The translations under genes were made by a program, and so were the position numbers. The notes beneath the pieces were generated by a model. The model was not told where the DNA came from and did no database searches. It saw only the letters and a list, made by a program, of their open reading frames with translations. Shown here in pieces: positions 34,223 through 45,135 of a stretch of 64,000 nucleotides of DNA. The first letter of the stretch is position 1. Each line of letters begins with the position of its first letter. This DNA is from Ectobius pallidus. Its lineage: Eukaryota; Arthropoda; Insecta; Blattodea; Ectobiidae. The stretch spans positions 146,907,265 to 146,971,264 of the forward strand of contig CAXKWD010000005.1 of the NCBI GenBank assembly GCA_964059195.1, written 5' to 3'.

Positions 34223-35075
34223 GCGCCTGCATGGTCTCGTGGTTAGCGTCACTGGGTACGGACCCGCAGGCTCGGGTTCGATCCTCGGATTCTTCTGAGT
34301 TATGGATATCTAGAACGGGGTGTACTCAGCCTCGTGATACAAATTGAAAAGCTACTTTATTATTTTTTTAAATTTATTTCTGCCTATTGTTAATCAAATC
34401 AAATACAAATACAAAAATACACAAATAAACAAAAACCTTTAAAAATTTCAAAATTAAAGTACAATACTTTTTAAGAAAAGAAAAAGAAAGAAAAGAACCA
34501 AATATGTATTTAGAAATACACCCGAATGAGCAAACTGCTCGTGCTCGGGTGTAGTTTTAGAACATAAGAGTGGAGAAAGAGGAGAAACAAAAAACAAAGT
34601 GAGGAAGAATGACACACTTATAAAAAAAGGTGAAAAATGTTAAACAGAGCTAGAAAAAGAAAAGACAAATTTATAAAAAGGAGACAAAAAATATTAAACA
34701 CAAATACTTACAATAAAAAATAATAAAAATAAATGACTTAAAGCTAATAAAATTACAAAAGATGTTTTACATACTTATTAAATTTAAAATTGGGGTAAAC
34801 TGCGAGATCGGGGTATCTACTGATCATAGAGTTATAGAAGCGGGGACCAAAATTAATGCTATGGTTTAATCCTGCTGATGTGAGACATTTGGGTTCTGAT
34901 AGAGGTAGATTATTATTTCTTACCTGATTGAGAAGTAGCGGCTCCGGTCATGGAAACTATCATTAACGACTATGGGTGTCGGCTTGCTGACCGCATGCCC
35001 TCAATCCTAGCATCTGCCTATGGTAGATGACGCAGTGATTGGATGGTAGGCCTTGTTCCATCAGAGATGGAGTTT
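34223..35075 (+). repeat. tRNA-derived SINE, family A, copy 2, split by a LINE
   Basis: Good pol III boxes: A-box-like TGGTCTCGTGG at 34232-34242 and B box GGTTCGATCC at 34275-34284. The 3' half resumes at about 34919 with GAGAAGTAGCGGCTCCG and runs to about 35075. Joining the halves restores the same order as copy 1 (1454-1775). The interruption is the LINE at 34366-34909. Confidence 0.85.
34366..34909 (-). pseudogene. 5'-truncated LINE inserted in SINE A
   Basis: Minus strand. From about 34917 to a TAA at 34753-34755 the frame reads a LINE C-terminus of the 'TRxxxLxxPxxxTxxGxxSxxxxGPRxYNSxxxxxPD' type: NLPLSEPKCLTSAGLNHS, then NFGPRFYNSMISRYPDLA and FNKYVKHLL. About 390 bases of A-rich 3' UTR follow, holding a hairpin ACACCCGA...TCGGGTGT (34518-34552). 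TTATTATTT on both sides (34357-34365, 34910-34918) is a possible 9-bp TSD, though low-complexity. The coding scrap is open, so this insertion is younger than the SINE it interrupts. Confidence 0.75.
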
Positions 35076-37416
35076 AGTTTTTTAAAATATAAACTGAAGT
35101 TAATTAGGTCCCAAACTGAATTCGTTTGCATTTTAAAGTCATAATGAGTATTTATATTTCTTCTCACTCTATGAATGGTTCGAAGAACTCTACAAAAACC
35201 TACATAACCAATTTTTCCACAGTTTTCGCTTTCTCAGTTCAAAGTTAGAAGATGTGTGCGGTTTGATACATCTCCAGAAGGAGAGACAGAACCTAACACC
35301 CCTGATATGACCTTGATGTCGAAAGATGTTCTAATAAAGTTAAATAAAGTTGAATTTTAAAAAAGTACCACTATCTTCATAAAAATATTTAAACAATTTT
35401 CACTTAAAAACTTGACAACAATGATTCTAAAGAGCTGATCTGCAGCGTTTAAAAATATCCTTACGTATGGAAAATTAAGTCTTGACTACTTTTTTCACAT
35501 TTATGGAAAGGGTAATTTTTTACATTTTTTCTATATCGATGGTGAAATAATTAAACATAATTGAGATAAAATTTTGAATTATTTGTGCTTAATATGCCCT
35601 AATTATTGGTCCTAATCGACTGCTACAACGGGAAAATCCAGCTACCAGCAGTATTTAAGAAAATACTTCAATTTTGCTTCTCTTCTATTGCGACTGAAAG
35701 CAAATAGAAAAAATATAAAATAATAAGTTCACCTTATTCAAAACACGCTTTTCCCCAGACGTCCCACTGATGCACTGATATATCGGAATATAATGACACG
35801 AAATTTACAAAAAAAATATTTAATTTATTGTAATGAACAAAAATTTTGTTATAGTATTTTGTTTTACGTTTACATTGCTTTACTAAACAGTAGTATTTAA
35901 GTACAGATATTTTATAAAAGCTAAAAAGACAAAACTTTAAAGTTAAAAGTAGCACATTAATGTTGTAGATGAGTTTAATAATACCACTTTTAATAAAGAC
36001 AAAAGTACCAGCCTCTATGTGAAAGAATATTGTACTTAATTCGATTTGCATCTGCACATATTTTCTATTGTTTCTTAATTTTTGTACTTAATTTTGGTAA
36101 CTATCGGCTGGTGCTTAAGCTGAAATCATTGTACTAATGTTGATTTGTATACTATTTCAACAATATCGTGGCTTAAAATATCGAAAGCATAGAAATATCA
36201 AAATTGGCCCTCAAAATGAAACTATACAAAAATAACATTCAGCACTAAATATAAATTTCTTCACTTTGTCTTCATAAAGAAGAAGGATTGAAAGCACGGA
36301 TTGTTCCGTATGTTGATCTCTGGCACCTTATAAGAAAGGGAGTAGGAATTTATGTGTAAGGTTCAAGGTATAAGTTATCTTACAGGGGTGGCGAAATTTA
36401 TTATCATCTCTGAGATAGGGATTTAGTATCTAAGAAGATTTATAAGGATGGAAGTGCATTATCTTTAGCATGACATCAAATTCATCTTTCTTGTTTGTGA
36501 GAGGATGGCGATATTGATTTTAAAATTGGTAATTCTTTCGTTTTCAGTTTCCTTATTCTACTCTTGATTTACTTCGTCTTTATTTTGTTCTTGATCTTCC
36601 ATTTATTTCATATCTCTTCCTCCTCATCTTCTTTCTCTTTTCGTTTTCTTTTCTGCTCCCTGTCCTCCAATGGTTATTTTCGGCTTGACGCGTTCTTCTA
36701 GAAGTTTGTGAGATGAGTACCTAAGTACGAAAATAATAAAAGAAACAGTTAAAAATATTATAGTACGTTGTTTAATCCTGTGTATTACGTTTAATTGATA
36801 TCAACTAAAAATGGAATGGTGTCATTAGGGAAAATGGAAAAATTATCCTACTAATTGTTTAAATTGATGGTTTTAATATGAAAAGTAGCATTAAATTTTA
36901 GTACATTCAGTTTAAATGCATATATAAAAGTATCTAAATATAAATATAACTGTGAACGTGAAAGAGTAACTTATTGTTTGTTTTCGGGGGATCAGTAAAA
37001 TGATTATAATTTATTATAAAAATGTAAACATAGGAACAAGGAAATCTGAGAGAATAACAGTAATTATAATAGGAATTATAATCCCTACTATTCTAACAAT
37101 AGAATTTTTAAATTTAAAACAGAGTGGAACAGTGTTATTACTTTAAGGTCACTTAGCACAAATGATGTTTTTATGTATACTAGCCCTTTGCGCTTAATGA
37201 TACAGGCATGAAATGCTTTTATATGCTTTTGTTTTCCAGTTTGCAATGCTATTAAAGGGTGTAACATTGTTCAAATAAAGCTATACCGACGTTTCAATAT
37301 TTAAAAATGTTACCTTGTAAGTATACTAAATTTAAAGCAGCTTTTCAGTTATATACAATCAACTTGTGGTGGTTATTATTAATAGTGACTGGAATATAGG
37401 ATTGACACAGTTGTAA
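35076..37416. other. No gene seen; AT-rich
   Basis: Over 2 kb without a supported feature. The minus-strand frame at 35734-36057 (107 codons) is very rich in Phe, Ile, Lys and Leu as expected of chance frames in AT-rich DNA, and has no splice or family support. A short TTTTCTTTTC-type tract lies at 36600-36660. Confidence 0.4.
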
Positions 37417-37755
37417 CATATAGTGTTTACTTACTCAATGGCAATAGAAAATTCCTAAGCAAGCTAAAGGAATATTATCTATTTTATGGAACCCGAAGGT
37501 TCATTGCCGCGCTTACCTGAGTCCGCCATTCAACCTTATTCTGTACTAACTCCATCCAATCATCCCCCATAAATCCTACTTCCCATAAATCCGTTCTAAG
37601 ATTGTCCTCCCAACTACGTCTAGGTCTTCCACGTGGTCTTTTCCCTTCGGGTCTCCCAGTCAATACTTTTGAGATATGTCTTTCCTCCCCCATGCGTGCA
37701 ACATGTCCAGCCCATTTCATCCTTCGCGATTTAATTGCCCTTTCATATAGTGTTT
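37417..37755 (-). mobile_element. 5'-truncated (TAAG)-tailed LINE with 12-bp TSD
   Basis: The element 37429-37743 is flanked by CATATAGTGTTT at 37417-37428 and 37744-37755, a perfect 12-bp duplication. Minus-strand coding from the truncation point at about 37743 to a TAA at 37484 encodes RRMKWAGHVARMGEER, VLTGRPEGKRPRGRPRRSWE and the AAMNLRVP end, uninterrupted. The tail is GAGTAAGT. The perfect TSD and open frame mark this as one of the younger insertions in the window. It lacks the reverse transcriptase and endonuclease. Confidence 0.93.
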
Positions 37756-38896
37756 GTAATATTGTCAATAAAATTTCAAGTGAAACCTGTTATTTCTACG
37801 TCTCCAGCACTCAGATTTTAAAAATATATTCTATTAGCTTTTATCGTAGAGCTTTCAAGCTGAGTATTTTTTCCACTTTACTACTGCAGAAATATATAAA
37901 CGCCTTCTGAACAGTATTCTGTTGGGAATCCCATCTTCAGGTGTGTGAATAGACTTAAAATAGAGAGAAAAATGAAGTGGAAAGCTAAGACGTTGGGATA
38001 AGTGCTGGCTATGTGTATAAATAATGAGTGGAGCACTTTAGCTGTATTATCTTGAGAATACATGCAGTGGCTGTTTGATTAACGATGGTAGTTAAGTCGG
38101 TAATGTGCGAAGTTGTGCCTCCACCGATCGATCAAGCTGAGGACCTTAAGATGCGGTTCATGAGAATGATCGGCCCTGCCTTCTGTTTACCAATAGCCTA
38201 CCACAAAGTTCTAGATGATGAATTCGCTTCCTAGTTCCCTTTTCCAACAATACTCTCGTCATCGGGCTGTTTAGGTTTGCTACGACTTTTCACTGGTTCG
38301 TATTCGATTGGCCTAATTTCGGCTACCAGGATCTGTAAGATTTTCCTTTGAAGATAAACGTTTGCATAGTTTGTATTTAATTCTCACAAAAAGCAAACAA
38401 CTTTTTTGAAAACCACTAAAGGAAAATTTATCCTTTGTTCTTTCCTGGGGTAATGTGGATAAATATTAGAACAGGACAGAAAAAATCTCACGAAGTAAAT
38501 AGCAGTTGAAGTTTAGGAACTATTTTTTTTAGAAAGTAATCACTTGAACAAACATGTTATTGGTGTTTTAATTTTTTGTTTGTTTCTACCGAGAAACTTC
38601 TTCTTCTTCTTTACCTTAGTTTTACCTCTCCTTTTTTTTTTGGATTTAAGCGCCCCACGCCGCCCGGGCCTTACAGGGCCGCGACCTGTCGGGAAAGGAA
38701 TTATCTATTGATCACATATATACTTTTTTGACCATACAAGGACATGGAGGGCCTCCCCGGATGAGTGATCAGCCCAATGCCGTGGCCACTCTACCGAAGA
38801 ACAAGCTTTTAAAATCGATTCGTTCTTGTGTCCGACTTTAGCATGATGCATTTTTATACCTTCAAATTGATCGTTCCCCCTTAAATCTACGTTTAG
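37756..38896. other. No gene supported; possible SINE-like GC-rich patch
   Basis: Mostly AT-rich. At 38640-38800 there is a GC-richer patch (GCGCCCCACGCCGCCCGGGC; GGAGGGCCTCCCCGG) that in reverse could be a degenerate SINE head, but no A/B boxes are convincing. Frames at 37881-38063 and 38705-38920 are unrecognised. Confidence 0.3.
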
Positions 38897-39192
38897 AGTA
38901 GGGTCCGGCAAACTCTGCACTCGATAACCCGGCAGTTCGGATTACGCAGCAACCTGACGTGGAAAAATAAACAATTTTGACAGGAAATGAAACATTTTGG
39001 TGTAATTTATTTGCATTTCTATTTGTATTTGTTTCTTAGAAGAGCAATCATATCCGTATTAACATATTTTTATGATTATTAACGGAAATAGACTAACAGT
39101 TTTTATTTTTAAACCCTTATTCCTGATAACTCCGTATTTCCGAAACTAGGTGCCCTTCTGGCCATATTAGCCAAAGTTTGCGGGACTCTGCT
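38897..39192. mobile_element. Inverted-repeat MITE, about 296 bp
   Basis: Left end AGTAGGGTCCGGCAAACTCT; right end in reverse AGCAGAGTCCCGCAAACTTT (16 of 20 identical). Further in, TTCGGATTACG pairs with TTCGGAAATACG. The terminal style resembles pogo/Tigger-type MITEs, but a clean TA duplication could not be placed, so the superfamily is uncertain. Confidence 0.6.
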
Positions 39193-40011
39193 GATTAATC
39201 AAAATAAACAGTGACATCAAGAATAAAATGTAGATAATAATTACAAGGTTATTAAATAGATTAACCTACTAGTTTCTTGTGTTTTCGGTAATGTAAGGAA
39301 AAATAGTGCGTAGTCTTTCAATATCAGTCTAATAAACAGTTTTCAGGTTTCTAATCTACTGAGTTCTGCTTTAAAGACGACTTGGAGTGGAGACGAGAAG
39401 AAAATTTTGCTTCGTAATGGGGGTTTCACTTACGTTAGTCCGCTCGGAAGTCCATAAGAAATTATTGCCAATAATCTGCACCAGTCGTCTCAGTAGAAGG
39501 GCTTCCCAGAATCCAATTTCTCCGATTCCCAGATTTAGTATCGAACCAGATATTTTCCGTAAATTATTATCTATTTCAATGCTGTCTGCAATGTCTGCAA
39601 TGTTTCACCCAGGCTGATAAGATATTGCAATGCACGATGATGTTAACATGTTTTTTTCTGCATTACGTATGTGAACTACTTAGTTTTCAGGAAGAACTTA
39701 AAGAAGTTAAATGATTGTATATTCCGGTTGTTACATGAATTGATTATAATTTACTGAGGCACCAAAAAGCATATTCAAGAAGAATAAAGTAATAAAATTT
39801 GTTTGTCTCATTCATAAGCCTATGTGAATTCTAAAATTTAATTCAGAAGCAAGTTTGTCACGTTCACCAACCGAAAAAAAATTGTAAAATTGCATGTAAA
39901 AAAATCGTACAGAAATATTAGGACCGCTAGTGCGTCTACGGTCAAGAAAGAATTAACTACATGCCTGGATATATTCATATTAGGAGAAAATATTAAATTT
40001 GGCTAAAAATA
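39193..40011. other. No gene seen
   Basis: AT-rich DNA. The frame at 39387-39617 is unrecognised. A 9-base direct duplication (TGTCTGCAA) occurs at about 39583-39602. Confidence 0.4.
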
Positions 40012-40013
40012 TA

Positions 40014-40445
40014 CGAGATTCGCCCAGAAAGTAATGCACCACATTTTTTCTTCAACAATTATTTATTGAACACAATGAAACTTACACACAAGAAAAAATG
40101 ATGTTCCTTCTACACTCCCTATTTTTCCCACGTAATCTCCGTCCCGTTCTATGGCCTTCCTCCAGCGAGACACAAGGGCGGGTATGTCCTATCGGTACCA
40201 CTACTTGTTCTGATCACGAAGCCATTTCTGCACATTTCTGCACATTTCTGCACAATCCTGGACAAGAACGCTTCCCCCTCAGCTTCAAAACGTTTCAGCA
40301 ATTCAGGAGATTTATTTCTTTCTGAGAGATTTGTGGTCCACCGTAAGACAGCGCGGAACCCATCGTGCACACACTTTTGAGTAATGAAGAGCACGGATGA
40401 TTGCATCCACACTTCCTTTGCTGATGTATTGTTTAAGAGTAAAAT
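40014..40445 (-). pseudogene. Internally deleted mariner transposon
   Basis: The left edge TACGAGATTCGCCCAGAAAG, then TAATGCACC, is a mariner-type terminal repeat after a TA. Minus-strand coding begins near 40440: ISKGSVDAIIRALHYSKVCA, RWVPRCLTVDHKS, then after a frameshift SPELLKRFEAEGEAFLSRIV. KVCARWVPRxLT and the following 'LLxRFxxEGxxFLxRIV' are mariner transposase landmarks just upstream of its second catalytic Asp. The frame then jumps to a C-terminal-like NGTEITWEK, so the middle of the catalytic core, with its Asp residues, is deleted. No right-hand terminal repeat was found. Non-functional. Confidence 0.82.
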
Positions 40446-40456
40446 TGTTCGGCTGT

Positions 40457-40521
40457 GGACGAGCAGATGGACGAATATTCAGCAAGAGTAATAGAATTTG
40501 TAATACCATTTATAATTTGAA
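40457..40521 (+). repeat. 65-bp direct repeat, unit 1
   Basis: GACGAGCAGATGGACGAATA, then TTCAGCAAGAGTAATAG, AATTTGTAATACC and ATTTATAATTTGAA recur with few changes at 41302-41366. Unit 1 adjoins the mariner relic. Such spaced direct repeats might be remnants of element ends or a segmental duplication. Confidence 0.8.
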
Positions 40522-41301
40522 GCAAAGAACACATAATCAGAAAGCAGCATTTTCCTTTTCTTGTGCTCCTTTAGAACTCCTAATTCTCCTATAGAACTTT
40601 ACAAGGAAAGTCAAATTCAGAATATGAATGTCCGTTAGTTTTTATTTAGCCGTTTGGATACGGTTAAAAATGATAGAAAAAGCTTACTACTGAAAATGCC
40701 AAACTCGTTGATAATTTCTCCCAGTTGATATTTATTATTAACATTTTAAGAAAGGCTAAGCATTTATTTACATGCATAGGCCTATATTCTAAAATCCACT
40801 AGAACAGTGATTCTTAATGTTGTACAACTATGTATTAATTTAAGGCACATGCCATACTACTTAAAAAAACTTATTGTAACTACTTAGCACATGAATCAAT
40901 GACCAATCCAGTAGAAGAATATGTGGAATTTCAACAATCGGAAGTGTTTCTGGTCGTAATGTTAACGTTTTTTTATCGCTTTCAATTTATCGTATTTACG
41001 TGCGCTTGTTTTCATGTAAATTCGGAAGAAAGTCATCATCCAAGAAATGACAAAATCAATTGCTCTGATTTAGAAAGTTTTGAAGTTAACACCTTAAAGC
41101 GGACGGAAGAGTAAACAAAATTACTAATTACTAAAATTGTATTTTTAAATCTAACTACTAGAAGTATAGAAATGTGAGCATTGTTTAGAAGCATTCACTT
41201 ACTTAAATCCCTTACTTTTTGTTTTTATATCTCAAAACTGATAGCCTATTACTTGCTACCATAACGTGTGAAAAAATCAAATGCAGCATGTATCATCTGT
41301 A
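40522..41301. other. No gene seen between the two 65-bp repeats
   Basis: AT-rich DNA. The plus-strand frame at 40899-41114 is unrecognised. One TAGGCCTA lies at 40777. Confidence 0.4.
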
Positions 41302-41366
41302 GATGAGCAGATGGACGGAATATACAGCAAGAGTAATAGAATTTGTATTACCATTTATAATTTGAA
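41302..41366 (+). repeat. 65-bp direct repeat, unit 2
   Basis: Matches 40457-40521 in the same orientation, about 845 bases apart. It lies about 80 bases upstream of a LINE C-terminus. Confidence 0.8.
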
Positions 41367-41445
41367 AACAGTTATTGGGCGTAGGCTGTGTATAGGCCTA
41401 AGCTGGGTGAAGAAAAAGGAGATAATGAAATTTGGAACCAAATAA

Positions 41446-41670
41446 GAACAAAAAAGAATAAAACTCCTAGAGCATTTACTAAGGCACCAAAGTCTTTTAA
41501 AAATCATTATCGATGGTACAATTGAAGGCAAAAATAGCAAAAGAAGAGCAAAACTACATTACATGAAACAAAGTAAGGTTGATATGAACTGTAAAACGTA
41601 TGAAGAATTAAAAAGGAAGACAGAAAGAAGATCAGAATGGAGAATCGCAGCAAACCAATCCAAGGATTGA
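41446..41670 (+). pseudogene. LINE C-terminal fragment (second lineage)
   Basis: A frame open for 74 codons to a TGA at 41668-41670 reads LLEHLLRHQSLLKIIIDGTI, then EGKNSKRRAKLHYMKQ, MNCKTYEELKRKTERRSEWR and AANQSKD. It fits the 'GHLLRHxSLxxxIxEGxIxGKRxRGRxR...DRxxWRxAAN' C-terminal tail of insect LINE ORFs. An in-frame stop at about 41443 marks the 5' limit. The reverse transcriptase domain is absent. It differs from the MKWAGHV lineage and the 34366 lineage. Confidence 0.72.
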
Positions 41671-42178
41671 AGACTGAAGAAGAAAAAGCTGCATAAAGCA
41701 CAAGAAGATATGAAAATCATGTACAATTTTATATTTCGTGAAATCTCATATAATAATTAGGCCTACAGTGTAGTAACACTAATTTGTGTAATAGAAAAGC
41801 ATTTAGAGCCAAAATTAAAAGATTAGCCTATACTTGTAGAAGTTCTGTGCTCAGTAATTTTTACCGGGAAAGTAAAGATTGAATTCATTAGGATGAATGT
41901 GCATTAGAAATCAACAAACTATCATGGCAGGCAATTCTGAACGTTACGGAGAGGAACATAAAATATGTTTAGTATGAATGGAAACACATAAGATGTTATT
42001 GGTTCGGGCCCACGGTATCTAAAACTGTCATTGGCTGCAATGCAAGATGCCTCCCGGTGGACATCAAATTTTGTATCAAGATGCTTGGCGAAGATCTCCT
42101 AAGCAGTGGGCAAGACTTCTAAAGACGTAGACTGTCGCCTGAAAACATTCCAACACATGATATGGAATTTTTATTTTT
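41671..42178. other. No gene seen
   Basis: AT-rich DNA. One TAGGCCTA lies at 41758. A short frame near 42080-42130 (DAWRRSPKQWARLLK) could be a further retroelement scrap, but the match is too weak to call. Confidence 0.35.
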
Positions 42179-43100
42179 GAAGTAAAACTTCTTTAGTGGC
42201 GGTAGAGGGTAAATCGGGAAAATCAGTCACACTAAAACCGTCACGAAATCAGTCACAATCAGTCACACTAAAACCGTCACGAAATCAGTCACACTCAAAA
42301 CCGAACGAAATGACTTACTTGTTTCAGTGCGGGCTGCACAGAAAACAATCAACTCAATGATTAGGAGTAATCAAAGGAAATTTTTCAGACCTTACTTCCT
42401 CAATGGCAATAGACAATTCCTAAGCAATCTAAAGGTATATTATCTATTTTATGGAACCCGGAGGTTCATTACCGCGCAAATCCAAAATTAAAAAATACAA
42501 ATTTCCAAAATTTAAACAAACAAAATTAAAAATTATAACATCCAAAAATCCAAAATTTAATAAATAATAAATTCCAAAATTAAAAAATTAAAAACTAAAA
42601 ATCGAAAATACCAAAATTGAAAAAAATCTAAAAATCCAAAATTAAAAAAACTAAAATACAAAATTAAAAAATCCACCAAATAAAAAATTCAAAGAATCAA
42701 AATTGAAAAAATCCAAAATTAAAAAATTCAAAGATCCAAAAGAAATAAAAAAATTAAAAATTAAAAAATAAAAATCTCAAATTAAAAAATAAAAATTTCC
42801 AAAATTAAAAAAACAAAATTAAAAATTAAACATCCAAAAATCCAAAATTTAACAAATAATAAAATTAAAAATTAAAAAATCCAAAAATAAAAAAATAAAC
42901 AACTCAAAGATCGAAAATTTAAAAATCCAAAATTAAAAATTGAAAGAACCAAAATGAAAAGTCCAAAATCCATAATTTAAAAAGGCCAAAGTCCCAATAT
43001 TAAAAAGTCCAATAATGCAAAATTGAAAAAATCCAGGAATAAAAAATTGAAAAAAAAAATAAAAAATAAAGTTTTACTTCTGTTGCGTGGCCTTCCACGC
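42179..43100. repeat. Composite repeat J, copy 1 (inverted ends, LINE tail, A-rich array)
   Basis: GAAGTAAAACTT at 42179-42190 has its inverse AAGTTTTACTTC at 43069-43080. Between them, in order: a block with tandem AATCAGTCACACTAAAACCG-type repeats (42217-42300), a block ending TTTTTCAGACC, the minus-strand 3' tail of the (TAAG) LINE (42392-42480, cut exactly at the LINE's last codons), and about 590 bases of degenerate AAAATCCAAAATTAAAAA tandem repeat. A GCGTGG/CCACGC hairpin closes it. The copy at 58347-60980 has the same blocks and the same LINE/A-rich junction. Confidence 0.75.
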
Positions 43101-43889
43101 ACTTTTTTTTTACTGTCTCAAACTTTGAAATTCATATTTAAAAGTTTATGATAATTTATGTTTTAAATTTATAAGTTAATTCGTTTAAGTATACCTAGCA
43201 CTGGGTCACTTACCATACGTTGAGAACCGCTGCACTTGTAGTAATGCAACACTCCGTGGATTTTATTCCACCATAATCATCATTCACATGTTGACAAAGA
43301 GCTCCGGTATAAATCTCCACCTGCAATGTAAATGAGTCTGTAGAGAAGATTCGTGTTTTCTATTTTGTGGAAAAAGCGGGAAAGAACAGAATGGCATTAC
43401 AAGGCACACAATGGGGTCTAATTTTAACATATTCTCATCATCAGTTTCCCAGAGTTTCTATTGTCACGATTGATGATGACATCGCCTTTTTTTGCAACAC
43501 TCCCAACAGCTCAATCAAGTCAGTGTCGGATTGGCTTCTTTTGTTCTCTATTCACTGATACAGCATTGTCCCTACTCTCAATAATGATCATTTGTTCAAA
43601 TCCAAGCAGTCTTTCAGAGAATTAAAAAGTGCACACGATACTATTGTGTCCAGGATGCCCTTTCTGCTTTGCTTTATCAGATTTTATTTATTTATTTGGA
43701 AAATGTTCTTGTAAAGTTCAAGGCTATAAGATTCATCATACAAGATATAATCATGCATAATTACTAGGGACTGAATTTTTTTGTAACAGCAATAAGTACG
43801 AAATTTAAAAAAACACATTTTATTAGCTATAATTTACCTATATATGTACAGTATTTAGCTACCCGGTATATATTTATGTATAAATTCAC
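43101..43889. other. No gene seen
   Basis: The frame at 43367-43558 is unrecognised. A (TTTA)n run lies at about 43685-43698. Confidence 0.4.
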
Positions 43890-43990
43890 ATAGGTAACAG
43901 AAACCTCCACTTGGAGACCCTTCCCGCCAACATAGGGGATATAGGAAAACAGATGCAGATATATTTATATATAGGCTATATATATATTAT
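43890..43990 (+). repeat. Dispersed repeat RF4, copy 2
   Basis: AACAGAAACCTCCACTTGGAGACCC and the following CCGCCAACATAGGGGATATAG match the reverse of 24100-24165. The downstream GATGCAGATATATTTATATATAGGC tract is the counterpart of the hexamer microsatellite, but much shorter and AT-shifted. Confidence 0.7.
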
Positions 43991-44855
43991 ATAGCTATAC
44001 TCAGCTATATATTTTACGTGCGTAAAATCCAATAATAAGCAGAATTGATTCCAGGAAATATTGCAAAATTTTTCCATTGTTGCGAAATGTCTAAATAAAC
44101 ACGGAATACGCGCGAATTATCGCTATTACGTAACTTAAGAAATGTGTACATAAATTTTATTCAAGAGCGTAATATTTTGTTTTAGTGTGATTTTGTCCTT
44201 GATTTCTTACAGCATGCTTTTTTTCCTGCTATTTCTATGATTACCGAGAAGTTATCGATACATGTGATCGTTCAAGTAAATAAACTCTAAATTTTAAAAA
44301 TATAAATCATTATCGTTAAAATACGATATTGCTTAAAACAATTTCTGCAGGAGTTTCCAGACCTAATTTTAAACATGCATCGTAAAATACGTTTCTGAAC
44401 AATTTATACATTAAGTCATCCAACATAGATCAAGATCTCCAGAAAAGAATCTATATGCAGGTCTTGATTCAACTTCTGCATAAAAAAACTTCAATGTGTT
44501 GTTTGTTTCTAAGAACCTTAAACTGATAGCATATAATATTAAGTTTATTTATTAATTACAACCAATGAATGTTCTTGCAAGAAAATTAATACTTTTGAAT
44601 CGAGCTACATTTGCATTGTTATGATGAATATTTATATCCACTTACCCCCTATCCTACCTAGAAATGGGTCGAGCTGTACCTGCAAGGATTGGAACCCATG
44701 ATGTTCAAGTTTCAAATTTATTCTTTTTAATTTCAAACCAATTCATGACATAATATGTACACCTTTGATCGTAAATCCTGGAGAGAGAAATGTTTTTTGA
44801 GGTTCATGTATTCATGATATATAGCCTACCTACCTAGGATTGTTTTTATAATGAA
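43991..44855. other. No gene seen
   Basis: AT-rich spacer. An alternating TATATA/TAGCTATA stretch occupies 43965-44015. Confidence 0.4.
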
Positions 44856-45060
44856 GCGTTTAGTTTTATAAGGGTCTAAGTGCCAAAATCATGATTGTGT
44901 AGAAAAACAGAATATAGATCCAGAGCAAGACCTTTCCATAGATATATCCAGCACTATATCTTAGAATTTATTGCTACCAACGTGGCTTTCCGTGGACCTT
45001 TAACCCTTTCGAAATACATGATGAAAAATCATGATTTTAGATCCTTATCAAACTAAACGC
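44856..45060. mobile_element. Inverted-repeat MITE, about 205 bp
   Basis: Left GCGTTTAGTTTTATAAGGGT, then CTAA and AAAATCATGATT; right end in reverse GCGTTTAGTTTGATAAGGAT, then CTAAAATCATGATT. The terminal inverted repeats match at 18 of the first 20 bases. No convincing TSD was found. No coding capacity. Confidence 0.8.
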
Positions 45061-45135
45061 GTCAAATATATGCATCATATATTACAAAAGAATGGTTGGA
45101 AGATAATTTTATTGTTACCAAGCACATGACGTGAC

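Noticed and set aside
34909..34935. Reverse-strand CAG|GTAAGA, a second recursive splice site
   Set aside because: It arises at the junction of a SINE and a LINE insertion and has only a short pyrimidine tract.
35734..36057. 107-codon frame (minus)
   Set aside because: Composition dominated by Phe, Ile, Lys and Leu, as expected from AT-rich non-coding DNA.
37602..37910. 102-codon frame (plus)
   Set aside because: It is mostly the antisense of the LINE C-terminus at 37484-37743.
42080..42130. Possible LINE scrap (AWRRSPKQWARLLK-like)
   Set aside because: Too short and too weak to assign to any LINE tail.
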